From DATLYT01 sp035574455 (GTDB taxonomy: Bacteria; Bacteroidota; Ignavibacteria; UBA10030): a DNA stretch of 11,278 nucleotides. Below are positions 9,652 through 11,278 of the stretch, in pieces (position 1 is the first letter of the stretch; every line of letters begins with the position of its first letter). The stretch covers positions 1 through 11,278 of the forward strand of contig DATLYT010000109.1 of assembly GCA_035574455.1 (NCBI GenBank), written 5' to 3'. Made by a program: the position numbers and the translations under genes. The notes under the pieces were generated by a model. The model was not told the origin of the DNA and did no database searches. It worked only from the letters and a program-made list of their open reading frames with translations.

Positions 9652-10773
9652 TCACGCCATTTGCAAAATGCGTTCCGCCACACGTCTCGACGCGCCAGAA
9701 GCGCCGAGAAGGTTCCGAATTTGGGACAAATCCGCTTTCATCGTCTGCTGCCGCTTCTCGTCTCCTAAGATCGCCACCGCCTCGTTCACGAGATTGCGCA
9801 CCGTTACACGATGCTGGATAAATTCCGGCACAATTTGTTTGCCCGCGACAATATTGACCAGACCGATATTCTTCACACGCACAAACAGTCGCCCAATAAG
9901 ATAGGTGATCCACGAAGTCTTGTAGACGACGATCATTGGCGTTTCGAGGCACGCGGTTTCGAGCGTTGCCGTTCCGGAAGTCACGATGGCGAGGTCCGAG
10001 TGCTCCATCAGGTCATATGTGGCGTTCTTCAATAAACGGATGCCATCGACATTGTACATCGTACGAAAATAGTTCTCGTCCAGTGTTGGTGCGACTCCGA
10101 CGGCCACCTCGAGGTTCAGCCGATCCGCAATGCGACGCGCGGCGGCGAGCATCACGGGAAATATCTGCTCGATTTCCTGGAGCCGGCTTCCCGGCAACAA
10201 TCCGAGAAGGCGCTTCTGCGGATCAAGATCATACCGCTTGAAAAAGTTCGGTCGGTCCAGGTGCGAGCGCAAGACTTCGACCAACGGATGTCCGACAAAC
10301 TCTGCCTCGATCCCCTCCTCTTCGTACATCTTCTGCTCGAAGGGAAAGACGACGAGCATCCTATCGACCGTGCCACGCATTTTCTTGATCCGCGACTTCC
10401 GCCAGGCCCATACCTGCGGGCTGATATAATAGACGACCTTCACGCCATGGCGTTTCGCAATTCTCGCAAAACGCAGGTTAAAACCGGGATAATCGATCAG
10501 CACCACGACGTCGGGGCGTTTGAGCAGGAGGAGCTGCTCGAGCGTCTTCTCCATCATGTAAACGGTCGGCAGATGTTTGACCACTTCTGCAAAGCCCATA
10601 AACGACAGCTCGTTGATGTGAAAGACAACCGTCATCCCCTCACGCGCCATGTTGTCGCCTCCGACACCATAGATATCGATGCCGGAGTGAAGTCGTTTCA
10701 GCTCACGGACGACGCCGGAGCCATGGAGGTCGCCGGAAGCTTCGCCCGCAATCATCATGACTCGGCTGACCAT
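9652..10773 (-). CDS. lpxB: Lipid-A-disaccharide synthase
   Basis: Peripheral inner-membrane glycosyltransferase (family GT19) that condenses UDP-2,3-diacylglucosamine with lipid X to form the lipid A disaccharide. It is full length at 373 residues. Landmarks are the N-terminal IAGEASGD (8-15), LSFMGFAEV (56-64), VVLIDYPGFNLR (90-101), YYISPQVWAW (115-124), FVGHPL (159-164), LLPGSRLQEIE (192-202), TSGTATLE (265-272) and KNIGLVNI (301-308). The second half carries the UDP-sugar-binding region. The ATG lies 3 bases after the upstream methyltransferase-like gene's stop, and its stop is 3 bases before lpxK. This places it inside a compact operon, and the next step of the pathway is encoded directly downstream. 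Confidence 0.97.
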   Translation of the reverse strand: MVSRVMMIAGEASGDLHGSGVVRELKRLHSGIDIYGVGGDNMAREGMTVVFHINELSFMGFAEVVKHLPTVYMMEKTLEQLLLLKRPDVVVLIDYPGFNLRFARIAKRHGVKVVYYISPQVWAWRKSRIKKMRGTVDRMLVVFPFEQKMYEEEGIEAEFVGHPLVEVLRSHLDRPNFFKRYDLDPQKRLLGLLPGSRLQEIEQIFPVMLAAARRIADRLNLEVAVGVAPTLDENYFRTMYNVDGIRLLKNATYDLMEHSDLAIVTSGTATLETACLETPMIVVYKTSWITYLIGRLFVRVKNIGLVNIVAGKQIVPEFIQHRVTVRNLVNEAVAILGDEKRQQTMKADLSQIRNLLGASGASRRVAERILQMA

Positions 10774-10776
10774 GCC

Positions 10777-11278
10777 TTAGTTCCAACGCCAAAGAACGAT
10801 GAGCGTGCCGATGATCAGAACGAGCGCCTGCAGCGTCCGCGTTTCTGAACGTAACGCTTCCTTCCAGTTCGGCTGTTGCTCCGCTTGTGCCGAAGTTCGA
10901 TACGGGACAAGTCGTGGAATGAACCGCGGCACGTTCTTCTTGTACTCTCCATAGCCGGCGCCAAATTCCTTTTCCAAGAATTCCTCTTCCAGTGAGACAA
11001 TCAATGTGTACTGCACAATGAAAACCACGGCGGCCACAAGCGATAACCAGGGAAAGAGAGCGTTCGAGAGAATCCCGATACCCACATACATCAGGATATT
11101 CCCGACGTACAGCGGATTGCGCACAAATGCATACGGCCCCGCCATGATAACAGCCGGCGCACCGACGGAACCCGTGGCGCGTGTCAGGCTACCGGCATAC
11201 GCAACGCCCCAGAACCGAATCGATTCGCCCAGGAGCGTCGCCGCAAGTCCAATCACAACACTTTGCGTTGTTGGCTCT
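10777..11278 (-). CDS. Isoprenylcysteine carboxyl methyltransferase-like membrane protein (5' end cut by window edge)
   Basis: An integral membrane protein of the ICMT/phospholipid-methyltransferase superfamily. The frame stays open to the window edge: an in-frame GTG at 11254-11256 exists, but coding continues upstream, and the family normally carries another hydrophobic stretch there, so the N-terminus is probably missing. The diagnostic core is GPYAFVRNPLYVGN, followed by two hydrophobic segments, the acidic EEEFLEKEFG, then GYGEYKKNVPRFIPRL. These match the SAM-binding C-terminal region of the superfamily. A final hydrophobic helix, TLQALVLIIGTLIVLW, closes the protein. It ends 3 bases before lpxB, so it belongs to the same operon. 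Bacteria lack the prenylated-protein substrate of the eukaryotic enzyme, so the target (lipid, quinone or other) is unknown. A link to envelope lipids is inferred from context only. Confidence 0.82.
   Translation of the reverse strand, partial: EPTTQSVVIGLAATLLGESIRFWGVAYAGSLTRATGSVGAPAVIMAGPYAFVRNPLYVGNILMYVGIGILSNALFPWLSLVAAVVFIVQYTLIVSLEEEFLEKEFGAGYGEYKKNVPRFIPRLVPYRTSAQAEQQPNWKEALRSETRTLQALVLIIGTLIVLWRWN

Overview
All genes in this window lie on the minus strand, so transcription runs from high to low coordinates. In that order they are: an isoprenylcysteine-methyltransferase-like membrane protein (cut at the right edge), lpxB, lpxK, a YbdK/GCS2-type carboxylate-amine ligase, a class I glutamine-amidotransferase-like gamma-glutamyl hydrolase, ppdK, queA, ispD, a small DUF6941-like protein, a HicA-type toxin, a HicB-type antitoxin and plsY (cut at the left edge). 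I saw no rRNA, tRNA, CRISPR array, transposase or attachment site. No gene-free stretch exceeds about 180 bases.

Organism: lpxB and lpxK mean a diderm (Gram-negative) bacterium that makes lipid A. ispD indicates the MEP isoprenoid route, and queA indicates queuosine-modified tRNA. Most of the window has moderate to high GC (two 60-base lines counted by hand, in ppdK and lpxB, are each about 62%). The flavour of the proteins and the lpxB-lpxK / carboxylate-amine ligase / ppdK arrangement look like the Bacteroidota-Ignavibacteria side of the bacteria. That placement is an impression, not a demonstrated fact.

Layout: (1) 7461-11278 is a tightly packed run. The methyltransferase-like gene, lpxB, lpxK and the ligase follow each other with gaps of 3, 3 and 10 bases, and the ligase stop abuts the hydrolase start (TGA then ATG). 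This looks like one operon joining lipid A synthesis to a gamma-glutamyl ligation/hydrolysis pair. (2) 1938-7460 holds the hydrolase, ppdK, queA and ispD with short gaps, covering central carbon metabolism, tRNA modification and isoprenoid synthesis. (3) 665-1935 is visibly AT-richer (two sampled lines are about 37% and 42% GC). It holds a three-gene cassette with its own promoter-like sequence: DUF6941-like, hicA, hicB, joined by a 4-base ATGA overlap and a 26-base overlap. It looks like an accessory insertion between housekeeping genes. (4) 1-651 is plsY, phospholipid synthesis, nearly complete.

Most of the window is ordinary housekeeping. The two places worth a second look are the DUF6941-hicA-hicB cassette, where a third gene of unknown function is coupled to a toxin-antitoxin pair, and the carboxylate-amine ligase/hydrolase pair, whose substrate is unknown.
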